From positions 37,218-101,217 of the forward strand of contig CAZLPU010000005.1 of the NCBI GenBank assembly GCA_964561475.1: DNA of 64,000 nt, given 5' to 3'. The position numbers were made by a program, and so were the translations under genes. The notes beneath the pieces are model-generated. The model had not been told where the DNA came from and ran no database searches. It was given only the letters and a program-made list of their open reading frames with translations. Source of the DNA: CAYUYV01 sp964561475. Lineage in GTDB: Bacteria; Pseudomonadota; Alphaproteobacteria; JAJFIK01. Of this stretch, positions 41,624 to 50,780 are shown piece by piece. The stretch's first letter is position 1. Each line of letters begins with the position of its first letter.

Positions 41624-42178
41624 TCAGTCTTTTTCAGACTCCGGCTCGGGCCGGACGATGAGCGGCTCCAGAGTCTTGATCACGTCCCGCGCATCATAGG
41701 CGGACACATTATCTTCGGGCGGTTCACCGGAATAGATCTTGACGATGGCCACAGCTTCATACCGGTCCACCAGACGGTAGCTGTCCACGGCGTAGACCCG
41801 GTCGGCGCGCCAGTAGCCGCCATAGATCGTGTACGGAAAAGCCCGGTAGTGGGCATGGTGGACCGAGGTGATCACCCGTTCCTTGCGCTCCGTATCCTGA
41901 CGCTCGACGATGAAGTAATCCTTGTCCCTTTCCAGGGTCAGTTCGGCGGCCCGATAGAGGAGATAGTTCTCCACCTGCTCCCGGGTCGTGTAGGAATTGC
42001 CCGTGAAGGTGATCCGGAACCGGTCGGTTTCCACGCCCTGTTCCCGGTACCCGTAGCCCCGCTCATCCTGGGGCTGATAGGGCGTCGGCAGAACCGCGCA
42101 CGCGGCCACCAGGACCGCCAAACCGAATGCAGCGCCGATGGAGGCGATGCGTGAGACCGCAACACGAAGCTTGGCCAT
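41624..42178 (-). CDS. CC0125/CC1285 family lipoprotein
   Basis: A 184-residue lipoprotein starting at ATG 42178; the signal peptide ends in LVAAC. The mature part starts LPTPYQP and has the family marks GYGYREQGVETDRFRITFTGNSYTTREQVENYLLYRAAELTLERD (quoted in part), followed by YFIVERQDTERKERV and AVAIVKIYSGEPP. This alphaproteobacterial family, first seen in Caulobacter, has no known function; it resembles small outer-membrane lipoproteins. The gene is preceded by a 193-bp spacer with a divergent or tandem promoter and followed by the 36-bp tandem repeat. Confidence 0.87.
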   Translation of the reverse strand: MAKLRVAVSRIASIGAAFGLAVLVAACAVLPTPYQPQDERGYGYREQGVETDRFRITFTGNSYTTREQVENYLLYRAAELTLERDKDYFIVERQDTERKERVITSVHHAHYRAFPYTIYGGYWRADRVYAVDSYRLVDRYEAVAIVKIYSGEPPEDNVSAYDARDVIKTLEPLIVRPEPESEKD

Positions 42179-42371
42179 GACCGGGTTCCCCTGCTTGCGG
42201 GACGGCACGGCACCCGGCCGCACACAGTCCGCATATCGGCACACATGGCTGGATGTATGCCTCAAAACATGTTGGGGGAGTGTGCCGCTTTCACACCGGA
42301 GCCGCAAGGCAACGGCGCGAGAGGGTCAGTCACAACGCAGCGAACGCGTCCTTTTGCGCCGCGGAGACCGC

Positions 42372-43259
42372 TTAAAGCCCAAGGGTCAGCGTGAGGCCGC
42401 CGTAAAGGGTCTCGTCGTCCCGGCGGTTGTCGAAAACATACTCGCCGGTGGTGCCCGCCCAATTCAGATTGGCGCCGATCTTCAGGTATTTGGTCAGTTT
42501 GGAACTCACCGCCGCCCCGGCACCGTAATAAATGCGGTCATCCTTGGTGCGCGCGAAAGATGAAGCCAGGGGAATGGGTTCCCGCTCCACCAATGTCCGG
42601 GCCCCGGCCAGTGCCGCCTCCACATTCTCATCGTCATCGCCCGCATGGACATAACCCGCCCGGCCCTGGATCTCGAATTCCAGCCGGTCACCCAGGATGG
42701 GCTGGCGCCAGTGGGTCTGGGCCTCCAGGGTCACGTTCTTGTAGGAGGTGTCGTAGTAAAGCCGGGTCAGGAGGGGCAGGACCACCGGCAAACGCAGGCC
42801 CGCCACCAGTTCGACGGAGTCGGGACTGACGCCCCTGGGTTGATCAGCACTCGGAAAGGCATAATAGGTGACCCCGGCCTCGGCCTGCACCAGGCCCAGA
42901 AGATCAAAGCGCACGAGACCGAACAGGTTCAGCTCCGACGGTTCGTCAATGCCGCCGTTCTGGGAAACGTAAGGCAGTATGGATCGCGCGCCCAGGGACA
43001 GATCCACCGGTCCCGCACCAAGCTGGGTCTTGAGCTTCATGACCATCACGTCGTCGGCCTGCTTCACGCCCCGGAAGACGTGGGCGGTCTGGTAGGCCAC
43101 GGAAAAACTAAGATCGACCACCCCGTCATTGATGTCGTGGATGGTGCTGTCCGTGGCCGGAGAACTCCGTGCCGACGGGATCCCAAGACCAAGACAGCTC
43201 ACGAGGACGAGACAAAAGAGGCCGGTGCGGCGCAAGACGATGCGGGGTGTCGTGATCAT
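42372..43259 (-). CDS. Outer-membrane beta-barrel (TorF-like porin) protein
   Basis: A 295-residue protein with a signal peptide (GLFCLVLVSCLGLGIPSARS) followed by alternating hydrophobic strands ending in the terminal aromatic/Leu pattern of barrels (YGGLTLTLGL). The early motif AYQTAHVFRGVKQADD resembles the S-x-Y-x-F-R-G-x-S-Q-S-D-x element of TorF-like putative porins. About 12 amphipathic strands are visible. Probably an outer-membrane channel or adhesin of unknown specificity. Start at ATG 43259; the ribosome site AACGTCATG-like is weak. It is transcribed leftward and may lead into the CC0125-type lipoprotein gene. Confidence 0.7.
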   Translation of the reverse strand: MITTPRIVLRRTGLFCLVLVSCLGLGIPSARSSPATDSTIHDINDGVVDLSFSVAYQTAHVFRGVKQADDVMVMKLKTQLGAGPVDLSLGARSILPYVSQNGGIDEPSELNLFGLVRFDLLGLVQAEAGVTYYAFPSADQPRGVSPDSVELVAGLRLPVVLPLLTRLYYDTSYKNVTLEAQTHWRQPILGDRLEFEIQGRAGYVHAGDDDENVEAALAGARTLVEREPIPLASSFARTKDDRIYYGAGAAVSSKLTKYLKIGANLNWAGTTGEYVFDNRRDDETLYGGLTLTLGL

Positions 43260-43634
43260 GACGTTCTCCAGAAGACAGCGCGGCCAGCCCCCGGCCGCCG
43301 CCGGTCACGCTCTTGCCTCCCCTCCCGATGAAGGGACCCTCCCGCGCAGCCGGGAGATCAAGACGCCAGTGAGCCTGTCCGGCAGAACCACTCAAACCCT
43401 GCCTTATCACCAACAATCCCCAACTCCGCGTTAATGGCCCGCAACCCGGAGTCGGCCGGACAAGCGGATCTGCGCCCACCGACACCAATACAGGGAGAAA
43501 AATCACCATCCTGGCGGGATTTGAAATTTAATGCCGATCACTCTGAGGTTGCCGTTCCCTCCCACATCCCGGCCGGTATAATCCCCACCGACAGGCGTTT
43601 GGCCCTGGAACACTGGTCAGGGAACGGTGATCCC
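43260..43634. other. Divergent intergenic region upstream of the ABC ATPase remnant
   Basis: About 375 bp. A perfect -10 hexamer TATAAT is at 43577-43582 with a poor -35 partner (TTGCCG is 22 bases upstream). The ATPase frame is open back to an ATG at 43434, but that extension shows no conservation, so I treat it as non-coding. No other signal is clear. Confidence 0.45.
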
Positions 43635-44168
43635 ATGGACGGGGATGAGACATTGGCCTTCCGGGCCAGGGGTGTGACCAAGGTGTACGGCACCGGTCCC
43701 GCGGCCGTTCATGCCCTGCGTGGGGTGGATCTGGATATTCCCCGGCGGGATTTTGTGGTTCTGCTGGGGCCGTCCGGGTCGGGCAAATCCACGCTGCTTA
43801 ATATTATGGGCGGCCTCGACCGGCCCAGCGCCGGCAGCGTGGACTTTCAAGGCGAGCGGATTACGGATTATTCCGACAGTCAGCTCACCACCTACCGGCG
43901 CAGCCATGTGGGCTTTGTCTTCCAACTTTACAATCTGATGCCGAGCCTGACCGCCCGGGAGAATGTGGAACTGGTGACAGAGATCGCCCGTCACCCCATG
44001 AGCCCGGAAGAGGCCCTGGAGGCCGTGGGCCTTGGGAACAGGCTGGACCATTTCCCCGCCCAGCTTTCCGGGGGCGAACAACAGCGGGTGGCCATTGCCC
44101 AGGCCCGACGGCGCCCGCTGAGACCGGGGCAAAGCGCGACGCCCTTGGCCGATCCGGGCCTGTGGTAG
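43635..44168 (+). pseudogene. Truncated ABC transporter ATPase (LolD/MacB-like)
   Basis: The frame encodes 177 residues with a normal start of a LolD/MacB-type ATPase: VTKVYGTGPAAVHALRGVDL, Walker A GPSGSGKSTLLN, GGLDRPSAGSV, the Q-loop VFQLYNLMP and signature LSGGEQQRVAIAQA. Right after the signature the homology ends and 19 unrelated residues lead to a stop; Walker B, D-loop and H-loop are missing, so it cannot hydrolyse ATP. No continuation appears in the other frames downstream, and no permease gene adjoins. It is most likely a remnant after a deletion. A short fragment role is not expected. Upstream ATG 43434 is an alternative start. Confidence 0.8.
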
Positions 44169-44252
44169 GGTATTGCTCAGTCATTCCTGTTCTGACTGAA
44201 GACAGTGCGCGGCCACAAGCGCGCCGGCCAAATGCGCGGAGATAGGCATTCC

Positions 44253-45077
44253 ATGAGCGACGAGCATCTTTTCGATCTGCAAGCCACCCACAACCCGCAC
44301 CGGTTCTACCTGCCGGTGGAGGAGCATCTGACCGTGGGACCGCCGGGCCGGACCTTCCTGTTCGGCGGCGTGGGCCTTGCCTCGTCGATTACCGCCATGG
44401 AGCAGGCCACGGGACGGCCCGCGGTCTGGGCCGCCGCCCAGTATCTGTCCTATGCCCGTCCCGGCACCGTGGTGGACCTGGACGTGATCGTGCCGATCCA
44501 CGGCAAGTACAACACCCAGGCCCGGGTGATCGGTCATGTGGGCGATCAGGAAATTTTCACCGTGAACGCCGCCCTGGGCATCCGGCCCAGCGAGCTCTCC
44601 GGCCAGTGGCAGGCCATGCCCGAGGTCCCCTCACCGGAAGAGTGTCCGCCCCTGCCCCGCTGGCGCAAGGACGGCAAGGACCTCCACGGCCAGATGGATG
44701 TCCGGGTGGTGAAGGGCCGTTACGGCGTTGACCGCCGGGACGTGCCCCCGAGTGATGACGGCAACACCATGCTCTGGGCCCGTCCCAAGGGTAATTTTCC
44801 CACCACCTCCGCCATGCTCTCGATCATTGCCGATTTCGTGCCCTCGGGCACGGGCCACGCCCTGGGCATTGAGGCAGGCGCCAACAGCCTCGACAATACC
44901 ATCCGCATACGCCGGATCGTGGAGACGGAATGGGTGCTCTGCGATATCCAGATCCACGGTGTCCATGGCGGCTTTGTCCACGGACGCATGTTCCTGTTCG
45001 CCGAGAGCGGGGAACTCATGGCCATCGCCAGCCAGTCGGGCATTCTGCGGGTGTTTCAGCCGCCCCGCCCTGACTGA
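44253..45077 (+). CDS. Acyl-CoA thioesterase (TesB-like, double hotdog)
   Basis: A 274-residue protein starting at ATG 44253 (MSDEHLF) with GCGGAGATA upstream. The first hotdog includes LFGGVGLASSITAMEQATGRPAVWAAAQYLS (quoted in part), the second TTSAMLSIIADFVPSGTGHALG, ANSLDNTIRIRRIVETEWVLCDIQIHGVHGGFVHGRMFLF (quoted in part). The family-typical Asp-Gln-Thr triad can be placed at D-N-T in the second half. It should hydrolyse acyl-CoA thioesters; chain preference is unknown. It follows the ABC remnant, with no obvious link. Confidence 0.85.
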   Translation: MSDEHLFDLQATHNPHRFYLPVEEHLTVGPPGRTFLFGGVGLASSITAMEQATGRPAVWAAAQYLSYARPGTVVDLDVIVPIHGKYNTQARVIGHVGDQEIFTVNAALGIRPSELSGQWQAMPEVPSPEECPPLPRWRKDGKDLHGQMDVRVVKGRYGVDRRDVPPSDDGNTMLWARPKGNFPTTSAMLSIIADFVPSGTGHALGIEAGANSLDNTIRIRRIVETEWVLCDIQIHGVHGGFVHGRMFLFAESGELMAIASQSGILRVFQPPRPD

Positions 45078-45346
45078 TGCCCCTCCGAAGCGGCCCCGGC
45101 CGGCCACAAGCTCTAGGGTTGCACATTTAATCGGATACACTTCCTTCCTGCGACGGATGCTGGACCCCTTTACGGCACACAGTCTAGGGTAGCAGGCGGA
45201 AGGTTATGGGCATTGGGCAGAATGGGGCCGGGCCACAGCGGACCGAGTGCCGGATACAATTGTCCAAGGATAAAATTCGCCAGCAATACAATCAGCCAAA
45301 GACCCATGAGCCAGGGCTACGATTGGCCGGAAAGGGACACACTCTC

Positions 45347-46600
45347 ATGTTGAACACTTGGTTTGCCATTCCGCTTTGGCAGCGGGTGATCGGCGCGCTG
45401 ATCCTGGGGATCATCGCCGGTCTGCTGCTTCAGGAAAACGCCACGACCATCAAATGGATCGGCGATCTGTTCGTCCGGCTGATCCGCATGCTGGTGATCC
45501 CCCTTGTGTTCATCACCATCGTTTCCGGCGTGATCGCCATGGCGGATCCCAAGCGGCTGGGGTCCATCGGTCTGAAGGCCTTTGCCCTGTTCATGCTGAC
45601 CACCCTTGGCGCGATCATCATTGGTCTGACCTTGGGCACCCTCCTCCAGCCCGGCGCGGGGGCCGGTGATCTGGTGGCCGCAGCCGCCCCCGGTGAAATC
45701 CGTGAAGCCCAAAGCCTGAGCGACCGGCTGCTGACCATTGTCCCCTCGAACCCCATCCAGGCCCTGGCCTCCGGGGATGTGCTCGCCACGATTTTCTTCG
45801 CGCTCTTTTTCGGGATCGGCATTCTGGCCGTGGGGGAGAAGGCCAAGCCCGTGGCTGATTTCGTGAACGCGGCTTCCGAGGTGATCCTGAAGCTGGCGCT
45901 GATGGTGATGGAGCTGGCCCCGTTCGGTGTCTTTGCCTTGATCGCCTGGGCGGTGGGCACCCAGGGTCTGGAGGTTCTGGTGACAACCCTCCTGCCCCTG
46001 ACCTTTGCGGTCTATCTGGGCTGTTTCATGCAGATCTTTCTCGTGCATGGCGGCATGGTCCGGTTCATCGCCGGGATGCCCTATATCCCGTTTTTCCGGA
46101 GCATTGTGGACCCGCAGCTTGTCGCCTATTCCACCTCCTCCAGTTCCGCGACCCTGCCCGTGACCCTGGCGACTGCCGAGCGCAATCTGGGCATCCAGCC
46201 GCCCGTGGCCACCTCGGTCCTGCCCCTGGGGGCCACCATCAACATGGACGGGACGGCCCTTTATGTGGGGATCGTGACCCTGTTCGCGGCCCAGGCCTTC
46301 GGTATCGATCTGACCTTCAGCCAGTATCTGACCGTGGCCCTGACCACCACCCTGGTCTCCATCGGAACCGCGGCCGTACCCTCAGCGTCCCTGTTCCTGA
46401 TTGCCGCCGTGCTGGGCACCATCGGGGTCTCCCCGGAACAGACCGCATTGATCGTGGGCTTTATTCTGCCCTTCGACCGGATCCTGGACATGATGCGCAC
46501 CGCCACCAACGTGACCGGTGACCTGGCGGTGGCCACCACCGTGGCCCGGTCTGAAGGGGAACTGGACGAGGAGATATTCCGGGAGCCGAATGTCGCCTGA
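45347..46600 (+). CDS. Dicarboxylate/amino acid:cation symporter (DAACS)
   Basis: A 417-residue inner-membrane protein starting at ATG 45347 behind AAAGGGA. About eight membrane helices plus re-entrant loops with the family marks: IPLVFITIVSGVIAM, the serine-rich loop AYSTSSSSATLPVTL (HP1) and PLGATINMDGTALYVG, which holds the NMDGT sodium-site motif, then PFDRILDMMRTATNVTGD at the C-terminus. It takes up C4-dicarboxylates, glutamate or related amino acids with Na+ or H+. The specific substrate cannot be assigned. A strong terminator follows, so it is monocistronic. Confidence 0.95.
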   Translation: MLNTWFAIPLWQRVIGALILGIIAGLLLQENATTIKWIGDLFVRLIRMLVIPLVFITIVSGVIAMADPKRLGSIGLKAFALFMLTTLGAIIIGLTLGTLLQPGAGAGDLVAAAAPGEIREAQSLSDRLLTIVPSNPIQALASGDVLATIFFALFFGIGILAVGEKAKPVADFVNAASEVILKLALMVMELAPFGVFALIAWAVGTQGLEVLVTTLLPLTFAVYLGCFMQIFLVHGGMVRFIAGMPYIPFFRSIVDPQLVAYSTSSSSATLPVTLATAERNLGIQPPVATSVLPLGATINMDGTALYVGIVTLFAAQAFGIDLTFSQYLTVALTTTLVSIGTAAVPSASLFLIAAVLGTIGVSPEQTALIVGFILPFDRILDMMRTATNVTGDLAVATTVARSEGELDEEIFREPNVA

Positions 46601-46635
46601 CTGTGCACCGGCGTTCGCGTCCCCATGATGAAGGA

Positions 46636-46666
46636 GAGCCGCTGCCCCACTGGGGAGCGGCTCTTT
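46636..46666 (+). terminator. Intrinsic terminator of the symporter gene
   Basis: GAGCCGCT and AGCGGCTC form an eight-pair stem with further CCCC/GGGG pairing around a single-base bulge, followed by TTT. It lies 36 bases after the stop codon. Confidence 0.8.
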
Positions 46667-46737
46667 CCGTTTCAGTCGCAGTCAACAGCAGGACGTGGCG
46701 GCTGCGGCCACCGAAAAAGCCGGCACTCTTGGGTGCC

Positions 46738-47457
46738 TTACGGCCGGGTGACAGTCCCATAGAGGGCATAGCCCCGGGTTAGGGAGCGGACCTGGGCTGT
46801 GGTGCCTGCTTCGGCAGCGGCTGCCTCCATGGCCCGGGTGAGATCTTCCCTGGGTGTCACGTGGAAACGGTCGAGCCAGCCGTAGAGGGTCGCTTTCGCA
46901 AATCCCGGCAGTCCTTCGCAGGCGCCGAAATCCACCACACTCAGACGCCCGCCACCGGGGCGTACCAAGGACAGCCCCTCCCGGATCACCGCTTCCCAGG
47001 GGGGGATCATGGACAGGGCATAGGAGATGAAAACCCGGTCATAGCCTTCGGCCGGATGAAAGCTTGCGGGCAGTCCGGCCAGGGCCTGGGTCCGGGCCGC
47101 TGAGGCATCGCCCTGGGCCAGCATCACCCGGTCTCCAAGGCCCGCCCGGTCAATGGAAGACTGGGCGGATTTCAGCATTTCGTGGGAGATGTCGACGCCG
47201 GTGAACCGGGCCGTGGGGTAGGCTTTGGCCGCCGCGATGATGTTGCGGCCCGTCCCGCAGCCCAGTTCAAGGACGGTGCCGCCTTCGGGTACATCCAGAT
47301 CCGCGATCAGATGATCTCGGCCCAGAAGATAATATTTCCGGGTCAGGTCATAGATGTGGCGCTGGAACCGGTACATCCGGTCCATGGCCGCGCTTTGCCC
47401 TTCGTTGCCAGCCCCACCATGGCCAGCCCCACCATTGCCATTCGAAGACGTGGTCAT
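46738..47457 (-). CDS. btaB: S-adenosylmethionine-diacylglycerylhomoserine N-methyltransferase BtaB
   Basis: A 239-residue class I methyltransferase. The SAM motif I is VLELGCGTGRNI and post-motifs GVDISHEML, VMLAQGDA and RPGGGRLSVVDFGA follow. The start ALMDRMYRFQRHIYDLTRKYYLLGRDHLI (here AAMDRMYRFQRHIYD) is the BtaB hallmark. It adds three methyl groups to diacylglycerylhomoserine to give the betaine lipid DGTS. The start is uncertain: ATG 47457 adds a Gly-rich 24-residue leader, and ATG 47385 (MDRMYR) would be the shorter option. It begins 10 bp after btaA ends, in the same direction, so the two form an operon. Confidence 0.93.
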   Translation of the reverse strand: MTTSSNGNGGAGHGGAGNEGQSAAMDRMYRFQRHIYDLTRKYYLLGRDHLIADLDVPEGGTVLELGCGTGRNIIAAAKAYPTARFTGVDISHEMLKSAQSSIDRAGLGDRVMLAQGDASAARTQALAGLPASFHPAEGYDRVFISYALSMIPPWEAVIREGLSLVRPGGGRLSVVDFGACEGLPGFAKATLYGWLDRFHVTPREDLTRAMEAAAAEAGTTAQVRSLTRGYALYGTVTRP

Positions 47458-47467
47458 GGCGCCGCGC

Positions 47468-48700
47468 CTATCCGGCGAACTCGTAAATGTGCACGCCGCC
47501 ATAGATCGACGACCGGTCCCGGGCGGTCATTTCCGCACACATTTCATGGTGATAGATCCACTTGCCCAGGATCTGAGACGGCAGGGCGTCTGCGAGGGGG
47601 CTGTCCGCACCGGCGGTCCGAAACACGACCCGTCCGCCGGGCTTGGCCGTGCGGGTGATTTCCGTCCACAGATCGGTCATCTGCTCCGGTGTCATCCAGT
47701 CCTGGGCATCGAGCAGCAGATAGCCGTCAAAGCTTTCCGGATCCTGTCCGGCAAGGAACTCGGTCATGGAGGCGTGGTTGACCCGCACCTTGGCCGTCTC
47801 TTCCCGCAGGGCATGATAATGATCCGCCCGCAGATAAAGCGGCATGGCCCGGCGCCCTTCCGTGTCGTAACAGCGCCCGAAGGCCTGCCAGGCGAAATAG
47901 TTGTCCTCCAGGGGGAAGTCGCAGGACAGCCGTTCCAGACGCTCCCGCAGGACCGTGGACATGGCGTTGCCGCCCGCAAGGGCATCGTATTGGGCGGGCG
48001 GAATACCCAGCCCGTAAAGAGCCACGGGCAGATCGCAAAGCCAGCGCACCAGTTTGGTGTCGAACAAGGGCGCAAGCTGGGTCTCGAACAGCCAGCGCTG
48101 CTGTTCCAGACTGCGGGCCGTCAGCATACGGCGGGGGTTCTTGCCGTAGAGCTTGGCCAGGAAATGGGCCACGCCGATGAACCGGCCCAGCATGCCGAAC
48201 CGGTAGACATTCCGGGCAAACAGGGTGATGCGCCGCTGCTGCCAGACATTCTTGGCATCCCAGTATTTCCGGGAGACCGGATCGAGATGGGGACGGATGA
48301 ACCGGTCATAGGCCCGCACATTGGCTTTTTCGTCCGCATAGCCGAAGAACCGGAAGAACGCCTCATGGCTGGGCAGATGCTCCAGCGCCGCGATCTTGAG
48401 ATTGACCAGGGCCACGTGTGCGGGGTTGAGATCCACTGCCTCCACGGCGGCGGGCCGGGCGGCCAGATAGCTCAGGACATTGCAGCCGCCGGAGGCAATT
48501 GCCGTGATCCGTTTGCCGGAATCCGTCGCGGTGCCGGGCAGCAGGCCCAGAGCCTCCATGTCCACTTCCGGATCTTCCCAGATCTGTGGATAGACAAGGC
48601 CAGAGAAGGTCCAGACGAACAATTGTTCGAGCATGCCCCGTTTGCTGGTGCGCGCTTCCTGCCGCACGGCCTTATGAAGTCGATGGTTCTTGCCAGCCAT
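47468..48700 (-). CDS. btaA: S-adenosylmethionine:diacylglycerol 3-amino-3-carboxypropyl transferase BtaA
   Basis: A 410-residue protein starting at ATG 48700 behind GGAGACACC. It is a DUF3419/BtaA enzyme: LFVWTFSGLVYPQIWEDPEVDMEAL, the SAM site AIASGGCNVLSYLAARPAAVEAVDLNPAH (quoted in part), LFARNVYRFGMLGRFIG and DAQDWMTPEQM are family marks. It transfers the 3-amino-3-carboxypropyl group of S-adenosylmethionine to diacylglycerol, the first step of DGTS synthesis, at the inner membrane. With btaB this gives the phosphorus-free betaine lipid that replaces phospholipids when phosphate is scarce in other alphaproteobacteria. No clear Pho box was found upstream. Confidence 0.95.
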   Translation of the reverse strand: MAGKNHRLHKAVRQEARTSKRGMLEQLFVWTFSGLVYPQIWEDPEVDMEALGLLPGTATDSGKRITAIASGGCNVLSYLAARPAAVEAVDLNPAHVALVNLKIAALEHLPSHEAFFRFFGYADEKANVRAYDRFIRPHLDPVSRKYWDAKNVWQQRRITLFARNVYRFGMLGRFIGVAHFLAKLYGKNPRRMLTARSLEQQRWLFETQLAPLFDTKLVRWLCDLPVALYGLGIPPAQYDALAGGNAMSTVLRERLERLSCDFPLEDNYFAWQAFGRCYDTEGRRAMPLYLRADHYHALREETAKVRVNHASMTEFLAGQDPESFDGYLLLDAQDWMTPEQMTDLWTEITRTAKPGGRVVFRTAGADSPLADALPSQILGKWIYHHEMCAEMTARDRSSIYGGVHIYEFAG

Positions 48701-49289
48701 GGTGTCTCCAACCGTCTCAGGTGCGGCCCTCCCGGATGCCACAATCATGGCCGCGTTGCCGTTGAGTATGCCAAAGCGACGGGGGCGAGTCTCGGGTTAT
48801 GGAAAATATCAGCGGTCTCGCAGGGTCACGCCCTGCCTGGTTGCGCCTCATCGCCATTAACCCACTCCCGGCCCCTCCACTCCCGATCCACTCAACGCAC
48901 ACTATGTTCTCAAGTCAGGCACCCTGGCGGCGAGTGAACCTTCGGTGAGGCAATGGGACCGTGAGGGAGTCTGGCGTTACGGCGAAGGCTTGGGTACCTT
49001 GCGGTGCCAAAAGAGCGGCTGCGGCGGGGCCTACCCCATGGCAACAAGCATGGGAATAAGCAGGGGAACGACCAGGGGATCGGGGACAACGGACAGGACC
49101 GCCGGGTTGTGGCGGTTCCAGGTCTGATTGCGATGGCCATGCCCGGCCATCCCATACCGCGCCCCCCATGTGCTCATGCAGGCTTAGTGCGCTTTAGCAG
49201 GCTTGGTGCGCTTGTACAGGAGTGCTCCCTGCTCTTGCCTTGTTGCCCGCTAGAACTGGCCTTGTTGACTGTCAAAACTGGGACTCATC
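48701..49289. other. Divergent intergenic region between btaA and the GMC oxidoreductase
   Basis: At 589 bp this is the longest gene-free stretch in the window. No supported ORF was seen. It includes two near-identical 16-base direct repeats at 49179-49213 (listed separately) about 80-110 bp before the GMC start, and a GGGG/ACCAGGGG-rich part near 49050-49090. I looked for a Pho box upstream of btaA and did not find one. Confidence 0.5.
49179..49213. repeat. 19-bp-spaced direct repeat upstream of the GMC oxidoreductase
   Basis: CAGGCTTAGTGCGCTT at 49179-49194 and CAGGCTTGGTGCGCTT at 49198-49213 differ by one base and are spaced by about two helical turns. Such paired half-sites are typical for LysR- or other dimeric regulators, but the family cannot be told. 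Confidence 0.7.
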
Positions 49290-50711
49290 ATGTCTGGATA
49301 TGCAGCAATCATCGTTGGCACAGGCTTTGCCGGAACCTTCTTCCTGCACCGGTTCCTGGAACGCGCTCCGGCCAATGCCCGTGTTCTGGTCCTGGAGCGG
49401 GGGCTGCGCTACACCCGGGAAGAGCGGGTCGCCCACAAGATGGCCACACCCTTCGATGTCCCGGGAGGCACCCACAAGGACGAGGGCGACGCGGCCAAGC
49501 CCTGGCTCTATCGCATCACATTCGGTGGCACCTCCAATGCCTGGTGGGGCAATGTCCCGCGTATGCTGCCCAATGATTTCCGGACACAGACGAAATATGG
49601 CGTGGGCCGGGACTGGCCTGTGGATTACGACCAGCTTGAGCCCTATTACAGCGAAGTCGAACGGCTGATGGCCGTGGCCGGTTCCGATGACATGGCCGTT
49701 GCCAGCCCCCGTTCCACGCCCTATCCCCAGCCGCCCCACCGGATCACCGACCCGGAACTTCTGCTCAAAGCAAAGTATCCGGAGCATTTTTTCGCCATGC
49801 CCAGCGCCCGGGCCCGGATTGCGACGGACACCCGCACCGCCTGCTGCGCCAACTCCCTCTGCCACGCCTGCCCGATCGACGCGAAATTCATGGTCGCCAA
49901 CGATCTGGCCAGCCCCTACGCGGATCCCAGGGTGGATTTGCAGCTTGAGGCAGAGGTGACCGGCGTGGAAACCAGCGCCGGGATCGCTACCGGAGTGGTC
50001 TACCAGCAGGGCGGGCGGGAACGCCGGGCTGCCGGTGACATGGTGGTGCTCGCGGCCAACGGCATTTTCAATCCGGCCATCTTGCAGATGTCAGGGATCG
50101 AGCATCCCCAACTCGGCGTGCGCCTCCATGAACAGGTTTCCCTGAACGCCTATGTCTTCCTGGACGGGGTGGACAATTTCCAGGGCAGCACCTCCGTGAC
50201 CGGGGCGGGCTTCATGCTGGCTGACGGCGATTTCCGGGCGGAGCGGGCCCCGGTGCTGATCGAGACCTGGAACCGGCCCCGCCTGCGCACGGAGCCGGGC
50301 AAATGGCGCCAACTCATGCCCATTCGGCTGGTGGTTGAAGATCTGCCCCTGGACAGCAACCGGGTGGAAGTGCCCCCAGGCCAGACCCGGCCCAATGTCA
50401 TTTTCAATGGCATCAGCAATTACGCGTCCCGCAGCCTTGCCCGGGCCCAGCAGGATCTGGAAACGGTGTTCGACGGCCTGCCCGTGGAGCGCATCGAGAT
50501 CGAACCGGAACCCAACCCCACGGAAGGCCATATCCAGGGCGCCACGGTGATGGGTAACAATCCCGCCGACAGCGTGGTGAATGCTGAATTGAAGATGCAC
50601 TCCCACTCAAATCTTCTGGTTTTGGGCAGTTCCGTCTTCCCGACCGGCCCGGTGGCCAATCCGACCCTGACCCTGAGCGCCCTTGCCATGCGCGCCGCGG
50701 ATTATGTCTGA
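49290..50711 (+). CDS. GMC-family FAD oxidoreductase
   Basis: A 473-residue protein starting at ATG 49290. It has a Rossmann FAD site (IIVGTGFAGTFFLHRF and VLVLERG), a GGTSNAWWGNVPRM substrate/FAD element, a CANSLCHACPIDAKF four-Cys cluster near residue 195 and the C-terminal NPTLTLSALAMRAADY with the GMC_oxred_C marks (MHSHSNLLVLGSSVFP). It resembles the large subunits of membrane-bound GMC dehydrogenases for polyols, gluconate or glucose. There is no signal peptide; the next gene encodes a Tat-signal partner that could carry it across the membrane. Reaction and acceptor are unknown. Confidence 0.87.
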   Translation: MSGYAAIIVGTGFAGTFFLHRFLERAPANARVLVLERGLRYTREERVAHKMATPFDVPGGTHKDEGDAAKPWLYRITFGGTSNAWWGNVPRMLPNDFRTQTKYGVGRDWPVDYDQLEPYYSEVERLMAVAGSDDMAVASPRSTPYPQPPHRITDPELLLKAKYPEHFFAMPSARARIATDTRTACCANSLCHACPIDAKFMVANDLASPYADPRVDLQLEAEVTGVETSAGIATGVVYQQGGRERRAAGDMVVLAANGIFNPAILQMSGIEHPQLGVRLHEQVSLNAYVFLDGVDNFQGSTSVTGAGFMLADGDFRAERAPVLIETWNRPRLRTEPGKWRQLMPIRLVVEDLPLDSNRVEVPPGQTRPNVIFNGISNYASRSLARAQQDLETVFDGLPVERIEIEPEPNPTEGHIQGATVMGNNPADSVVNAELKMHSHSNLLVLGSSVFPTGPVANPTLTLSALAMRAADYV

Positions 50712-50780
50712 CGATTAGGACCCTGCCATGCGGGGCGGCGCCCCGGACTGGTTTCAGGCTGACTTTTAAGGAGCGTTCCC

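Noticed and set aside
41294..42154. Plus-strand frame with collagen-like (GxPGMVKAGAGPGDP) repeats
   Set aside because: It overlaps the SLBB gene and the CC0125-type lipoprotein on the other strand. Only the intergenic tandem repeat gives the collagen-like look. No ribosome site was found.
43434..43634. N-terminal extension of the ABC ATPase remnant
   Set aside because: LolD-like ATPases start close to the first beta strand; the extra 67 residues look random and have no good ribosome site.
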